Assembly: GCA_934654515.1 (NCBI GenBank)
Contig: CAKUGA010000034.1
Location: 1 to 14,231 of the forward strand
Reading direction: 5' to 3'
DNA: 14,231 nucleotides
Origin: an uncultured Collinsella sp.
Lineage (GTDB): Bacteria; Actinomycetota; Coriobacteriia; Coriobacteriales; Coriobacteriaceae
Part shown: in pieces, positions 6,153-13,257 of the stretch
How positions within the stretch are numbered: position 1 is the stretch's first letter
How the letters are laid out: each line of letters opens with the position of its first letter
Notes under the pieces: model-generated
Databases searched by the model: none
Told to the model about the DNA's origin: nothing
Seen by the model: the letters and a program-made list of their open reading frames with translations, nothing else
Translations under genes and position numbers: made by a program

Positions 6153-7343
6153 ATGGCCTTTACCAAGAAGACCGTCCGCGACATCGATGTCGACGGCAAG
6201 CGCGTTCTCGTCCGCGTTGACTTCAACGTGCCTATCAAGGATGGCGTCGTTGGCGACACCACCCGCATCAAGGCTGCCCTGCCCACCATCAACTACCTCG
6301 TCGAGCACAACGCTCGCGTCATCCTCATGAGCCACCTCGGCCGTCCCGATGGCACCGGCTTCCAGCCCGAGCTCTCCCTCGAGCCCGTCGCCAAGAAGCT
6401 CGCCGAGCTCTCCGGTCTCGACGTTGCCTTTGTCGCCGACACCTACGGCGAGAAGGCTGCCGAGGCTGTCGCCGCTGTCGAGCCGGGCAAGGTCCTCGTT
6501 CTCGAGAACGTCCGCTTCGACAAGCGTGAGAAGAAGAACGATCCTGAGATCGCCAAGACCCTCGCTTCCTACGGCGATGTCTTTGTTCTTGACGCCTTCG
6601 GTACCGCTCACCGCGCCCAGGGTTCCGTCGTGGGCCCCGCCGCTTACCTGCCTGCCGTTGCCGGCTTCCTGCTCGAGAAGGAGGTCGACACGCTGACCGG
6701 CATCTTCGCCGAGCCCGAGCGTCCCTTCGTCGCTATCGTCGGCGGTTCCAAGGTTTCCTCCAAGATCGGCGTTCTCGATCACCTTATCGACTCCGCTGAC
6801 ACCCTGATCATCGGTGGCGGCATGGCCTACACCTTCTTCCTGGCTCAGGGCCTGACCGTCGGTCAGTCCCTCAAGGAAGAGGACTGGGTCGAGCGCGCTG
6901 GTGAGATGCTCAAGAAGGCCGAGGAGAAGGGCGTCAAGATCCTGCTCCCCATCGACAACCGCGTTGCCGATCACTTTGGCGAGGACGCTGTCCCCGAGGT
7001 CGTCGCTTCCGACGCTATCCCCGACGATCGTGAGGGCATGGACATCGGCCCCAAGACCGAGGAGCTTTACGCCGAGGCCGTCAAGGGCGCCAAGACCGTG
7101 TTCTGGAATGGCCCCATGGGCGTCTTCGAGTTCGACAACTTCGCTCACGGCACCCAGGCTATCGCCGAGGCTGTCGCCGAGGCCGACTGCACCTCGATCA
7201 TCGGCGGTGGCGACTCTGTCGCAGCTGTCAACAAGTTCAACCTGGCCGACAAGATGAGCTGGATCTCCACCGGTGGTGGCGCTTCCATGGAGCTCGTCGA
7301 GGGTAAGGCCCTGCCCGGAGTGGAGGCGCTTCTCGATGCCTAA
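6153..7343 (+). CDS. pgk: Phosphoglycerate kinase
   Basis: A 396-residue PGK, the normal length, making ATP from 1,3-bisphosphoglycerate. All hallmark motifs are present: RVDFNVP (21-27), the substrate-binding HLGRP (61-65), DAFGTAHR (147-154), GGSKVSSK (197-204), NGPMGVFE (319-326), and the nucleotide-binding GGGDS (351-355) and STGGGA (372-377). The start is ATG 6153 with AAAGG at 6137-6141 (11-nt spacing). An in-frame ATG at 6117 would add 12 residues, has no Shine-Dalgarno and lies in a hairpin loop, so it is rejected. The stop codon overlaps the start of tpiA. Codon bias is as strong as in gap. Expression probably comes from read-through past the gap hairpin. Confidence 0.97.
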   Translation: MAFTKKTVRDIDVDGKRVLVRVDFNVPIKDGVVGDTTRIKAALPTINYLVEHNARVILMSHLGRPDGTGFQPELSLEPVAKKLAELSGLDVAFVADTYGEKAAEAVAAVEPGKVLVLENVRFDKREKKNDPEIAKTLASYGDVFVLDAFGTAHRAQGSVVGPAAYLPAVAGFLLEKEVDTLTGIFAEPERPFVAIVGGSKVSSKIGVLDHLIDSADTLIIGGGMAYTFFLAQGLTVGQSLKEEDWVERAGEMLKKAEEKGVKILLPIDNRVADHFGEDAVPEVVASDAIPDDREGMDIGPKTEELYAEAVKGAKTVFWNGPMGVFEFDNFAHGTQAIAEAVAEADCTSIIGGGDSVAAVNKFNLADKMSWISTGGGASMELVEGKALPGVEALLDA

Positions 7344-8103
7344 TCGCACCCTTCTTATCGCTGGTAACTGGAAGATGAACAACGACGTCGCCGAGGCTGC
7401 CAAGCTCGCCGACGAGCTGGCTCAGGCTCTGCCCGAGGTTCCGGCTGGCGTCGAGGTGCTCGTCTGCCCCCCGACCATCGACATCACCACGGTTCATGAC
7501 CGCATTCAGGCTGCCCCCATCGCTCTCGGTGCACAGAACGTGTACTGGGAGGCCAAGGGTGCCTACACCGGTGAGTCCTCTTGCGACATGCTCAAGTCCG
7601 CTGGCTGCACCTACTGCATCATCGGTCACTCCGAGCGTCGTGACTACTTCCACGAGACCGACGAGGATCAGAACAAGAAGGCCAAGGCCCTCGTTGCCGC
7701 CGGTCTTGTTCCCGTCTTCTGCTGCGGCGAGTCCCTTGAGGTCCGCGAGGCCGGCACCTATGTCGAGCACGTCGTGAACCAGGTCAAGGCTGGCCTTGCT
7801 GGTCTTGAGATCACCTGCCCCAAGCAGGTCGTCGTCGCCTACGAGCCCATCTGGGCCATCGGCACCGGCAAGACCGCTACCGCCGAGGACGCTCAGGAGG
7901 TCTGCGGCGCTATCCGTGAGACCCTCAAGGAGATGTTTGGCGAGGAGCTCGCTAACGGCATCCGCGTTCTCTATGGCGGCTCTGCCAAGCCCGGCAACAT
8001 CGCCGAGCTCGTCGCCAAGCCCGACGTTGACGGCGCCCTCGTGGGCGGCGCTTCGCTCAAGGCTGCCGACTTCGCCTCTATGGTCGTCAAGGCAGGCGAG
8101 TAG
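7336..8103 (+). CDS. tpiA: Triosephosphate isomerase
   Basis: A 255-residue TIM interconverting dihydroxyacetone phosphate and glyceraldehyde-3-P. Catalytic residues are clear: Asn11 and Lys13 in GNWKMN, His98 in IGHSERR (96-102) and Glu170 in YEPIWAIGTGKT (169-180). The phosphate-binding glycine segments GGSA (214-217) and LVGGASL (235-241) are present. The ATG lies inside the last codons of pgk, giving an 8-nt overlap (7336-7343). GGAGG at 7322-7326 within pgk serves as Shine-Dalgarno, so translation is probably coupled. The frame is open further upstream to 7273, but that region is pgk in another frame and shows no TIM homology. Five bases separate it from gpmI. Confidence 0.97.
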   Translation: MPNRTLLIAGNWKMNNDVAEAAKLADELAQALPEVPAGVEVLVCPPTIDITTVHDRIQAAPIALGAQNVYWEAKGAYTGESSCDMLKSAGCTYCIIGHSERRDYFHETDEDQNKKAKALVAAGLVPVFCCGESLEVREAGTYVEHVVNQVKAGLAGLEITCPKQVVVAYEPIWAIGTGKTATAEDAQEVCGAIRETLKEMFGEELANGIRVLYGGSAKPGNIAELVAKPDVDGALVGGASLKAADFASMVVKAGE

Positions 8104-8108
8104 GACAT

Positions 8109-9662
8109 ATGGCACAGCGTCATCTTCCTGCACTCCTGATCATCATGGACGGCTGTGGCCTGGCTCCGGCCGATGGCGAGAACGCCGTCGCCGCTGCCAA
8201 GACGCCCTTCCTTGATAGCCTGTACGAGAAGTACCCCCACACCACGCTCGGCGCTTCGGGCGAGGACGTGGGCCTTCCCGATGGCCAGATGGGCAACTCC
8301 GAGGTGGGCCACCTCAACATCGGTGCCGGCCGCATCGTGTTCCAGGAGCTTTCGCGCATCAACAACGCCATCAAGGACGGCTCCATCGCCGAGAACGAGG
8401 TCTTCGTCAAGGCTATGGACGACGTCAAGGCTGACGGCAAGACCCTCCACCTCATGGGCCTCATGAGCCCTGGCGGCGTTCATTCTCACATGAACCACGT
8501 CGAGGCTCTGGTCAAGATGGCTGCCGAGCGCGGCGTCAAGACCGTTCGCGTCCACGCCTTCATGGATGGCCGCGACGTCGACCCGCAGTCCGGTGCCGGC
8601 TACATGAGCGAGTTCTGCGCCTTCCTGGCCAAGATCTCCGAGGAGACCGGTTGTGACGCTCGCGTCGCCACCGTCTCGGGCCGTTATTGGGCCATGGACC
8701 GCGACAACCGTTGGGAGCGCATCCAGCGCGCCTACGACGTCATGGTCAATGCGTCCGATGCCGATACCGACCCCGTTGCCGGTATCAAGGCCTACTACGA
8801 GAAGGACCCGCGCGGCGACGAGTTCGTCGAGCCCTTCGCTGCCCATAACGAGGGCATCCACGAGGGCGACGCGGCCATCTTCTTCAACTTCCGTCCCGAC
8901 CGCGCCCGTCAGATGACCCGCGTGTTCACGGACAAGGAGTTTGACGGCTTTGAGCGCGAGCAGATCAAGCTCTCGCACTTTGTGACGATGACCGAGTACG
9001 ATCCGACGTTTGACGTCGAGGTCGCCTTCCCCAAGACGTTCCCCGAGAACGTCCTGGCCGACGTCATCGCCGCCAACGGCCTGAAGCAGCTGCACACCGC
9101 CGAGACCGAGAAGTACGCCCATGTGACGTTCTTCCTCAACGGCGGTATCGAGGAGCCCAAGGAGGGCGAGGAGCGCGTGCTCGTCGCTTCCCCCAAGGTT
9201 GCTACCTACGACCTGCAGCCCGAGATGAGCGCTCCCGAGGTTACCGAGAAGCTCGTCGCCGCTATCAACGAGGATCGCGCTGATTTCTACATCGTGAACT
9301 TCGCAAACTGCGACATGGTTGGCCACACTGGTGTCTTCGACGCTGCCGTCAAGGCCGTCGAGGCTGTTGACGATGCCCTGTCCAAGGTTGTCCCGGCGAT
9401 TCTCGCCAAGGGCGGCTTTGCGCTGATTACCGCCGACCACGGCAACGCCGACCACATGTTTGACGTTGCTACCGACGGTTCCAAGCATCCGTTTACGGCT
9501 CACACCACCAACCGTGTGCCGTTCATCATCGTTGATGAGAAGGCTCAGCTTACCGGTATCGAGGACGGCCGTCTCTCCGATATCGCTCCGACCATGCTCA
9601 CCATGGCTGGTCTGGAGCCTTCCGCCGAGATGACGGGCCGTGTGCTCGCCACCGAGGCATAA
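8109..9662 (+). CDS. gpmI: 2,3-bisphosphoglycerate-independent phosphoglycerate mutase
   Basis: A 517-residue cofactor-independent mutase of the alkaline phosphatase superfamily, interconverting 3- and 2-phosphoglycerate with two manganese ions. Asp14 in MDGCGL and the nucleophile Ser64 in MGNSEVGH (61-68) begin the metal site. VHSHMNH, FMDGRDVDP and FNFRPDRARQ follow, then the C-terminal metal ligands in NCDMVGHTG and ADHGNAD. Length is usual for the family. ATG 8109 is 5 nt after the tpiA stop with only a weak Shine-Dalgarno (GTAGG), suggesting coupled translation. The gene sits between tpiA and secG, which are often adjacent in Actinobacteria. This mutase type is more familiar to me in tpiA-gpmI-eno clusters of low-GC Gram-positives. 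A terminator follows directly. Confidence 0.97.
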   Translation: MAQRHLPALLIIMDGCGLAPADGENAVAAAKTPFLDSLYEKYPHTTLGASGEDVGLPDGQMGNSEVGHLNIGAGRIVFQELSRINNAIKDGSIAENEVFVKAMDDVKADGKTLHLMGLMSPGGVHSHMNHVEALVKMAAERGVKTVRVHAFMDGRDVDPQSGAGYMSEFCAFLAKISEETGCDARVATVSGRYWAMDRDNRWERIQRAYDVMVNASDADTDPVAGIKAYYEKDPRGDEFVEPFAAHNEGIHEGDAAIFFNFRPDRARQMTRVFTDKEFDGFEREQIKLSHFVTMTEYDPTFDVEVAFPKTFPENVLADVIAANGLKQLHTAETEKYAHVTFFLNGGIEEPKEGEERVLVASPKVATYDLQPEMSAPEVTEKLVAAINEDRADFYIVNFANCDMVGHTGVFDAAVKAVEAVDDALSKVVPAILAKGGFALITADHGNADHMFDVATDGSKHPFTAHTTNRVPFIIVDEKAQLTGIEDGRLSDIAPTMLTMAGLEPSAEMTGRVLATEA

Positions 9663-9688
9663 GCGAAAACTCTAAGCGTTTTCTTGCA

Positions 9689-9723
9689 AGGGGGTTGTCC
9701 ATATTCGGGCAACCCCCTTTTTT
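9689..9723 (+). terminator. Intrinsic terminator after gpmI
   Basis: AAGGGGGTTG (9689-9698) pairs with CAACCCCCTT (9711-9720). Three further pairs (one G-T) close a 6-nt loop, and five T residues run from 9719 to 9723. It ends the pgk-tpiA-gpmI transcript. Confidence 0.9.
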
Positions 9724-9782
9724 GGTATTTCTGCCATTTCTACCCCGTCCCTAAATGGCAGGTGGGGGAGTGATGGGGGTTG

Positions 9783-9791
9783 TGGTACAGT
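9783..9791 (+). promoter_or_regulatory. Extended -10 promoter for secG
   Basis: TGG followed by TACAGT fits an extended -10 element (TGn plus a hexamer with four of six consensus bases). The expected -35 zone is G-rich with no good hexamer. It lies between the gpmI terminator and secG, with about 30 nt of leader, so secG should have its own transcript. Confidence 0.5.
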
Positions 9792-9827
9792 ACTGGAGTT
9801 TGAATTGTTCTATTAAGGAGCTTATCT

Positions 9828-10082
9828 ATGGGTCCGTTCCAGATTCTTCTGTTTGTTGTTTGGGCTGTCTCTGCCGTGGCACTGACGATTCTCGTTCTGA
9901 TGCACTCCGGTAAGGGTACCGGCGTTTCGGATATGATCGCCAGTTCCCTGTATAACTCCAGCTCTGCCACGGGCGTCATGGAGCAGAACCTCGATCGCCT
10001 GACGGTGATCATGGCTGTTGTCTTTGCTGTGTGCGTCGTCCTGTGCATGTTCTTCTTCCCGCAGGGCATCGTCGGTTACTAA
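9828..10082 (+). CDS. secG: Preprotein translocase subunit SecG
   Basis: An 84-residue membrane protein, the small accessory subunit of the SecYEG channel that assists protein export. There are two predicted membrane segments, about residues 5-25 and 58-77. Between them is the conserved loop MHSGKGTGVSD (25-35), and MEQNLDRLTV (51-60) stands at the start of the second helix, as in actinobacterial SecG. AAGGAG (9815-9820) lies 7 nt before the ATG. It has its own likely promoter and is closed by a strong terminator. The place just after a glycolytic block is a conserved one for secG in Gram-positive bacteria. Confidence 0.93.
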   Translation: MGPFQILLFVVWAVSAVALTILVLMHSGKGTGVSDMIASSLYNSSSATGVMEQNLDRLTVIMAVVFAVCVVLCMFFFPQGIVGY

Positions 10083-10104
10083 GCATCGGCTCATATACGT
10101 TTGT

Positions 10105-10136
10105 AAAGGGTCCCGCAAGTGCGGGACCCTTTTTTT
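10105..10136 (+). terminator. Intrinsic terminator after secG
   Basis: AAAGGGTCCCGC (10105-10116) and GCGGGACCCTTT (10121-10132) form a perfect stem around an AAGT loop. A run of seven T begins at 10130. A textbook terminator. Confidence 0.95.
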
Positions 10137-10221
10137 ACATATTAGAAACAGGGTCAAAATATCCCCACATACTGCGCCCAACTAAAGAAATTCTCGACCG
10201 TTGACCGGAATCAGGCCCAAT

Positions 10222-10273
10222 TTGTGCATAAAATGCGCTACTGTATTGCAAAACGTTGGTCTGTTGTGCATAA
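10222..10273. repeat. Two direct copies of TTGTGCATAA upstream of oppA
   Basis: The 10-mer occurs at 10222-10231 and 10264-10273, exactly 42 bp apart, about four helical turns. Each copy is a near-palindrome (four of five base pairs symmetrical), as expected for a dimeric regulator. The second copy overlaps the proposed -10 box of the oppA promoter. Confidence 0.45.
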
Positions 10274-10274
10274 C
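10246..10274 (+). promoter_or_regulatory. Candidate oppA promoter
   Basis: TTGCAA (10246-10251) and CATAAC (10269-10274) each match four of six consensus bases and are separated by 17 nt. Transcription would begin near 10281, leaving a leader of about 90 nt with the hairpin at 10304-10341. The match is modest. The TGCATAA inside each repeat copy could instead mean two tandem -10 elements. Confidence 0.3.
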
Positions 10275-10303
10275 CAGCCATAGCAACGGGTCGCGTTTTG
10301 ATG

Positions 10304-10341
10304 GTTCGGATCGGGTCGTCTCGACATGTGTCCGACCGAAC
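10304..10341 (+). promoter_or_regulatory. Leader hairpin before oppA
   Basis: GTTCGG (10304-10309) pairs with CCGAAC (10336-10341) and TCGG (10311-10314) with CCGA (10332-10335), with one bulged A. An inner GTCG-CGAC stem (10315-10325) stacks on top. A mildly T-rich stretch (ATTTCTTT) follows, so it could be a weak attenuator or a 5' stabilising structure. The rest of the 10137-10373 spacer has no gene I can support. Confidence 0.45.
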
Positions 10342-10373
10342 ATTTCTTTGTCCTATCTCATAAGGAGGATGGC

Positions 10374-12050
10374 ATGGCTGATTCTATGTTCCACCAGCCC
10401 GTTATGGGTCGTCGCGCCTTTGTTGGCGGCACCCTCGCTGCGAGCTCCATGGCTTTTCTTGCCGCATGCGGCAAGAAGGGCGGCGACGCTTCCGGTTCTG
10501 AGTCCGGTTCGACGCTAAACTTCTACATCAACAACCCGGTCTGCATTGACCCCTACAACGTTCAGGAGGACCAGGGCACTCAGGTTGAGTACCAGCTGTT
10601 TGATGCTCTGACCGAGTACGACAATGAGAAGGGCGAGATCGTTCCGCTGGCTTGCGAGTCCTTCGAGGCTAACGACGACGCCACCGAGTTCACCTTCAAG
10701 ATCAAGAAGGCCAAGTTCCACAACGGTGACGACGTTACCTCCAAGTCCTTCAAGTTCGGTTGGGAGCGCTTGGTCAACACCAAGTCGGCTATCGCTACCG
10801 AGTATGGTCCTTCCGAGGTCGCTTATCACCTTTCCATGGTCGAGGGCTATGACGATCTGCTTGCCGGTAACGCTACCGAGCTCACCGGTGTCACCTGCCC
10901 CGACGATGAGACCCTCGTCGTCAAGCTGACTTCCGCCTACGCCGACTTCCCCTTCGTCGCCACTCACCCGGCTCTGGCCCCGGTTCCCGAGTGCGCCGAG
11001 TCCGATGCCAAGAGCTTCTACCTTGCCCCGATTGGTAACGGCCCGTTCATGATGGACGGCAAGTGGGAGGATGGTCAGGAGATCAACCTCAAGAAGTTCG
11101 ACGATTACTATGGCGACAAGGCCAAGATCGACGGCATTCACTTCCAGGTCATCAAGGACATGGAGACCGCTTACAAGGAGTTCCAGGCCGGTAACCTCGA
11201 CGTTTGCGACGTTCCCGTTGCTCAGATCGATGCCGCCAAGAAGGACCGTGGCGAGTCCAAGGATGGCTACACCATGGGCGACGGTCAGCGTATGCTGCTC
11301 GGCGCTGAGCCTTCCACGTACTATCTGACTTGCAACACCACGGCCGAGCCGTTCAACAACGCCGACCTGCGCAGGGGCATCTCCCTGGCCATCAACCGTG
11401 AGGCCATCTGCAAGACCATCTTCAAGGGCACCCGTACCCCCGCCGACGGTATCGTTCCTCCGGGCATCGATGGCTACAAGGAGGGCGCATGGGAGTTCTG
11501 CGCCTATGACGTCGACAAGGCCAACGAGTACCTCGACAAGGTTGCTCCTGCCGACGCCAACGGTGACCGTGGCATTAACGTGACTCTGTCCTACAACCAG
11601 GACGGTGGCCACAAGGAGATCATGGAGTCCATCATCGGCGACCTCGCCAAGGTGGGCGTCAACGCCGTCTCCGATACCCCCGAGTGGTCTGCCCTGCTCG
11701 AGCAGTATCAGAACTTCAACTACCAGTTTGGTCGTCTGGGCTGGATCGCCGATTACCCGATTATGGACAACTTCCTGTATCCGCTGTTCCACTCCGACTC
11801 CCTCGGTGGCGACAACCGTTCCGGTTACAACAACCCCGAGTTCGATGCCAAGGTCGATGAGGCCCGTACCACCGTTGACGACGAAGAGCGTATCGCGAAG
11901 ATGCAGGAGGCCGACGCCATTGTCGCTGCCGACTGCCCGGTTATTCCGCTGATGTTCTACACGCACACCCTCGCTGGTTCCGACCGCATCAAGCACCTCT
12001 ATGTTGATCCGCAGAAGCATGCTGATCTGGGTACCGCTGAGCTCGCATAA
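10374..12050 (+). CDS. oppA: Oligopeptide ABC transporter substrate-binding lipoprotein
   Basis: A 558-residue extracellular solute-binding protein of family 5, which captures peptides for import by the OppBC channel. The N-terminus is a lipoprotein signal: twin arginines in MGRRAFVGG (11-19), a short hydrophobic stretch and the lipobox LAAC (29-32), so Cys32 would be lipid-anchored after cleavage. The RRxF pattern suggests Tat rather than Sec export. A Gly/Ser-rich linker precedes the binding domain, which opens with LNFYINNPVCIDPY. TEFTFKIKKAKFHNGDDVTS and LRRGISLAINREAI are typical of the family. AAGGAGG (10362-10368) supports ATG 10374 at 5 nt; ATG 10386 is possible, and ATG 10326 lies in the leader hairpin and is rejected. 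Codon bias is strong, suggesting high expression. Peptide specificity is inferred from oppB and oppC; dipeptides are an alternative substrate. Confidence 0.9.
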   Translation: MADSMFHQPVMGRRAFVGGTLAASSMAFLAACGKKGGDASGSESGSTLNFYINNPVCIDPYNVQEDQGTQVEYQLFDALTEYDNEKGEIVPLACESFEANDDATEFTFKIKKAKFHNGDDVTSKSFKFGWERLVNTKSAIATEYGPSEVAYHLSMVEGYDDLLAGNATELTGVTCPDDETLVVKLTSAYADFPFVATHPALAPVPECAESDAKSFYLAPIGNGPFMMDGKWEDGQEINLKKFDDYYGDKAKIDGIHFQVIKDMETAYKEFQAGNLDVCDVPVAQIDAAKKDRGESKDGYTMGDGQRMLLGAEPSTYYLTCNTTAEPFNNADLRRGISLAINREAICKTIFKGTRTPADGIVPPGIDGYKEGAWEFCAYDVDKANEYLDKVAPADANGDRGINVTLSYNQDGGHKEIMESIIGDLAKVGVNAVSDTPEWSALLEQYQNFNYQFGRLGWIADYPIMDNFLYPLFHSDSLGGDNRSGYNNPEFDAKVDEARTTVDDEERIAKMQEADAIVAADCPVIPLMFYTHTLAGSDRIKHLYVDPQKHADLGTAELA

Positions 12051-12065
12051 GATTTGCAGCTTTGG

Positions 12066-12131
12066 TGAGGGTCAAGTTTTTACGTAGACCTCATGGGAAA
12101 CATACAGTTCCCCCTAACCTGGGGTAAACTG
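12066..12131 (+). other. Structured spacer after oppA with a possible -10 box
   Basis: Two hairpins can form: 12066-12073 with 12087-12093 (one bulge), and CAGTT-CCCC (12105-12114) with GGGG-AACTG (12121-12131). The second covers TAAACT (12125-12130), preceded by GG as at other -10-like boxes here, so it may mark an oppB promoter. There is no good -35 match. No gene fits in this stretch. Confidence 0.3.
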
Positions 12132-12145
12132 GCTGATGGTAATTT

Positions 12146-12179
12146 TGGGATGCCGGTCTGGCGATCGGCATCCCATTTA
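12146..12179 (+). terminator. Hairpin between oppA and oppB, partial terminator
   Basis: TGGGATGCCG (12146-12155) pairs perfectly with CGGCATCCCA (12166-12175) across a 10-nt loop. The T-run is weak (TTTA). Such a structure after a binding-protein gene commonly lets less permease than binding protein be made. Confidence 0.6.
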
Positions 12180-12205
12180 GGTTAATCCCTAGATAGGGGA
12201 GTGGT

Positions 12206-13243
12206 ATGGGTAAGTACATCGTTAAACGTGTGCTTCAGTTCATCCCGGTATTTTTGGGCGTTACGCTGATTCTGTTCGCCCTCCAGAATATCGTGCCGGG
12301 AGACCCGATCAAGCTGATCGGTGGAGACAAGGCTCTGTCCCCCGAGGTGGAGCTTCAGCTTCGCGTGCGCTATCACCTGGTCCAGTCGGACGAGGACGGC
12401 AACGCGATCCTTGACGAGAACGGCGATCCCGTTCAAACGTCGCTCGTGGACCGTTACGTGTATTACATGAACGGTCTGCTTCATGGCGATTTGGGCAATT
12501 CGTATCAGCGCAAGCTGCCGGTTACGGATATCTTTGCCCAAAAGTATCCGTATACGGTCAAACTTGCCGCGTGCGCCATCGTGCTCGAGGCAATCATGGG
12601 TATCGGTGCGGGTATCATTTCGGCGGTAAAGCGTTACTCCTTCTGGGATATTTTGGTAACGCTGACCACGTCGATCCTCGTTGCCGTTCCTGCTTTCTGG
12701 CTCGGTATGCTGCTGCAGCTGTTCTTTGGCGTCATCCTCAAGGATGCCACCGGCGGCGCATTCTCCATGCCGATTTCGGGTGCCGGCGGTGCTAGCTCTC
12801 AGTATCAGGATTGGATGCACTATGTGCTTCCGACCATCACGCTTGCTTCGGTTTCGACCGCCTATGCTGCCCGCATCATGCGCTCGCAGTTGCTCGATGT
12901 CATGAACCAGGATTACATCCGTACGGCAAAGGCCAAGGGCCTCTCCAATCGCGCGATCATCATCAAGCATGCGCTTAAGAATGCACTCATCCCTGTCGTT
13001 ACCTATATTGGTGTCGACTTTGGCGGTATGCTTTCGGGCGCCATCCTGACCGAGACGGTCTTTAACTGGCCCGGTATCGGCTATGAGGTCTATCGCGCCA
13101 TTAGCATGCGCGACTGGCCCATCGTTATGGGCGGCGTTACGCTCATCGTCGTCGTCGTCATGGTGATCAACCTGCTCGTCGACATTAGCTATGCATTCCT
13201 CGACCCGCGCATCCGCCTTGGCGGTCCGTCGGATAAGGCCTAA
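12206..13243 (+). CDS. oppB: Oligopeptide ABC transporter permease OppB
   Basis: A 345-residue inner-membrane permease of the DppB/OppB type, one half of the peptide channel. Residues 1-33 are the classic N-terminus ending in VPGDP, with membrane segment 1 at about 9-29. GLLHGDLGNSY (90-100) precedes the permease domain with about five further helices. The cytoplasmic EAA loop that docks on the ATPase is DYIRTAKAKGLSN to about KHALKNALIPV (236-264). The end, SYAFLDPRIR (328-337), is typical. An acidic insert at about 59-79 (SDEDGNAILDENGDP core) in the external loop is longer than I expect for the family. GGGGAG (12196-12201) lies only 4 nt before the ATG. oppC starts 14 nt downstream. Confidence 0.94.
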   Translation: MGKYIVKRVLQFIPVFLGVTLILFALQNIVPGDPIKLIGGDKALSPEVELQLRVRYHLVQSDEDGNAILDENGDPVQTSLVDRYVYYMNGLLHGDLGNSYQRKLPVTDIFAQKYPYTVKLAACAIVLEAIMGIGAGIISAVKRYSFWDILVTLTTSILVAVPAFWLGMLLQLFFGVILKDATGGAFSMPISGAGGASSQYQDWMHYVLPTITLASVSTAYAARIMRSQLLDVMNQDYIRTAKAKGLSNRAIIIKHALKNALIPVVTYIGVDFGGMLSGAILTETVFNWPGIGYEVYRAISMRDWPIVMGGVTLIVVVVMVINLLVDISYAFLDPRIRLGGPSDKA

Positions 13244-13257
13244 GGGAGGTACGTCTC

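Noticed and set aside
7273..7335. Upstream extension of tpiA inside pgk
   Set aside because: The added 21 residues are pgk read in another frame. The conserved TIM start and a GGAGG site support 7336.
6078..7403. 441-codon minus-strand frame opposite pgk
   Set aside because: Same codon-bias artefact as opposite gap; the translation is low in complexity and has no family motif.
7971..9503. 510-codon minus-strand frame opposite gpmI
   Set aside because: Shadow of gpmI, whose catalytic residues are intact on the plus strand. No matching promoter was seen.
10137..10373. Riboswitch, T-box or small gene in the oppA leader
   Set aside because: I could not match any known riboswitch core or T-box sequence, and no reading frame with a Shine-Dalgarno is present apart from oppA.
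10515..12020. 501-codon minus-strand frame opposite oppA
   Set aside because: Shadow of a highly codon-biased gene; its Val/Leu/Gly-rich translation has no membrane or domain pattern of its own.
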